Source: Argopecten irradians
Taxonomy: Eukaryota > Mollusca > Bivalvia > Pectinida > Pectinidae
Reading direction: 5' to 3'
Length of the DNA stretch: 64,000 nt
Assembly: GCF_041381155.1 (NCBI RefSeq)
Contig: NC_091134.1
Coordinates: 40,073,338-40,137,337 of the forward strand
Part shown: positions 62,390 through 64,000 of the stretch, in pieces
How positions within the stretch are numbered: the stretch's first letter is position 1
Layout of the letters: each line of letters opens with the position of its first letter
Notes under the pieces: generated by a model
Databases searched by the model: none
What the model was told of the DNA's origin: nothing
What the model saw: only the letters and a program-made list of their open reading frames with translations
Made by a program: the position numbers and the translations under genes

Positions 62390-62930
62390 TGCAGGTAGGA
62401 CGTTAGAATTGTATCTGCTGCCCCTATTGCATGATCGTAAAAGGCGACTAGATTTTTAAAAATATTTTCTTTCTTCCCGACTTACTTTCTCCTTCCTAAC
62501 GTCTCCCCTTACGCGTCTCACTTTTGGTTTTCAGTTGAGCGTTCGCCCTTGTGAGGAAAGCTTTGGGTTCTGTCCTCTGGCCGAGACACACCATAGTTTA
62601 TAAAAGTGGTAGTTTCTGCTCCTGCTTAGCGCTCAGCATACAGAGTGGGGCGACAGGTTGACCCGTTGTCAGTATAATGTGACCGGTTGGGGTGTGTTGT
62701 TTGGTGTCTTCGGCAGCATGCTTCAGTGATATAGCACTATTAAAAAGGCAACAGTATTCCATTATGCAAGAAGACACAACACGAACATACCGCAGTCTCC
62801 CAAAACACGCACCTCGCACTACATACACGCTACACACCGCATACATGCATATGTAAGGACGGCCTTACATGACCCTGGCTGTTAATAGGACGTTTATTAA
62901 TCAAATAAACAAACAAAAAAACCTTTATAA
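62390..62930 (+). repeat. long dispersed repeat with SINE-type tail
   Basis: The block runs from 'tagccctgcaggtaggacgt' to 'gaccctggctgttaatagga', then 'cgtttattaatcaaataaac' and an A-rich end. The last 60 bases are the tail I associate with bivalve SINEs. Internal wording such as 'gtcctctggccgagacacac' and 'gtgatatagcacta' recurs in part at 56521-56615. No coding frame. Confidence 0.75.
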
Positions 62931-63704
62931 CATTTATATTTAATTTTTAACTTAAGTCAAAATATTTTACCTCACACAACTGCCAACGTCATTTTAAGTT
63001 TCAATAGTGGCGTCATAGACAGTAGTGTATAACAATATAATGTTAGATATATTTACATTTACAAATGGAATAAAAGAGATATGCGTGACGGACGCTTTTC
63101 ACGCACGATACCTCTGAGGTTAGACCTTAGAAAGACAAATAAATAAAAGTATGCACAAAACATTAAGCAATAGCTTGGCTATTCTTCATATATCATGTAC
63201 CACACAATGGTTTATCACAGATAGAAGCAGGAGGGAATGCAAACAAATTATGGAATTCAAAGAAACAAAAAAAAATCTGATAAACTGTATGACAAACACA
63301 AGCATTCATGAAAAACATAAAATACATACACACATACATATATCGAAGTCTCCTCACATACACATACACGTATGTCCACAAACTCGTGGGTGTATCGTCA
63401 TACGTTCTTGACAATTTCTTCTCAATACATATACGTCAGCCTAGTGTTGTCTATTAGGTTTCACATTACACACATATACTGTATACATATATAAGTATAA
63501 TCAAGTGACAAGTACAGCCGCACTTCTAGATCAACGTCTAAGGCAAAAAGTCAATGAATGGTTGACATTTAAAGCGACAATATACATTATATTTAAGGTT
63601 TAATTTGAATAGATTTTTATGGGATAAAAATATAACACAAACATCTGAGTAGTGGTTATGTGATGAGAATGCACTCAGAATTTTGAGTTATTTCTCAATA
63701 GCAT
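62931..63704. other. intergenic, no gene seen
   Basis: AT-rich with short CA/TA-rich stretches near 63320-63510. Overlapping open frames on both strands are composition artefacts. Confidence 0.5.
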
Positions 63705-63893
63705 AAAACACATATTCAAATGATTCCTTATAATTCAATTTACTAAAGATTATCTCTTTAAAATTCAAAATTCATTTTTGAAATTTTTTTTCTATGGAAC
63801 ACGTTGTCATCTCAGCCTGTCAGAAGCGATGATTCAAACGGCAACGCCATTTCTTTTCCTTTACGGGCTAATAAAGTTTTTAAGCCAATGACA
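63705..63893 (+). repeat. dispersed repeat, copy 2
   Basis: Second copy of the repeat described at 7424-7612, same orientation. Confidence 0.55.
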
Positions 63894-64000
63894 AGGAAAG
63901 TTATATTATTATGTGATTTCTAATATAAAAATCATTTTATTTTTTTTACTATTAAAATCGGGTATTAAAAGAGTGTGATTACGGAAGTAAGTAATATTTT

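Noticed and set aside
1-64000. tRNA or rRNA genes
   Set aside because: Apart from the box-B motifs inside the two SINEs, no cloverleaf-forming tRNA or conserved rRNA stretch was seen on either strand.

Overview
The window looks like nuclear DNA of a mollusc, most likely a bivalve. It is AT-rich and intron-dense, its genes have GT-AG introns, and it is strewn with short dispersed repeats whose ends and tails (for example the 'gcgatacaggcc...gggcctcttgtt' type and the 'gaccctggctgttaatagga' SINE tail) I associate with bivalve genomes. Nothing bacterial is present. The species assignment is inference.

Seven protein-coding genes can be read, six of them end to end. (1) The last exon of a GPR22-like rhodopsin-family GPCR, 2013-3517 (+). 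(2) A complete eight-exon FAM221A orthologue, 8651-17071 (-), 324 aa. (3, 4) Two tandem two-exon carotenoid-oxygenase genes on the minus strand, 25364-31048 and 33415-38179; each has a signal-peptide exon and one 1371-bp exon holding the whole catalytic domain. (5-7) Three cytosolic-type sulfotransferase genes, 39639-44223 (-), 46998-51428 (-) and 55563-61197 (+), all with five coding exons of matching lengths and phases; the third is inverted relative to the first two. The carotenoid oxygenases and sulfotransferases are local gene-family expansions. I see no evidence that they act in one pathway.

Between 17.1 and 25.3 kb there is no host gene. This stretch holds a pair of direct repeats around a hairpin element, a 5'-truncated LINE flanked by about 430-bp near-identical direct repeats that look like an exceptionally long target-site duplication, and an older broken retroelement relic. 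Elsewhere introns and intergenic DNA carry tRNA-type SINEs, many short terminal-inverted-repeat elements (MITEs), fold-back hairpins and several minisatellites.

The most striking observation is FAM221A intron 4 (12154-15412). Both ends of this intron grow out of long tandem arrays built from the intron's own splice junctions. About fifty 40-bp units repeat the end of exon 4 with its GT donor, and about thirty 30-bp units repeat the start of exon 5 with its acceptor surroundings. Together they make up roughly nine-tenths of the intron.
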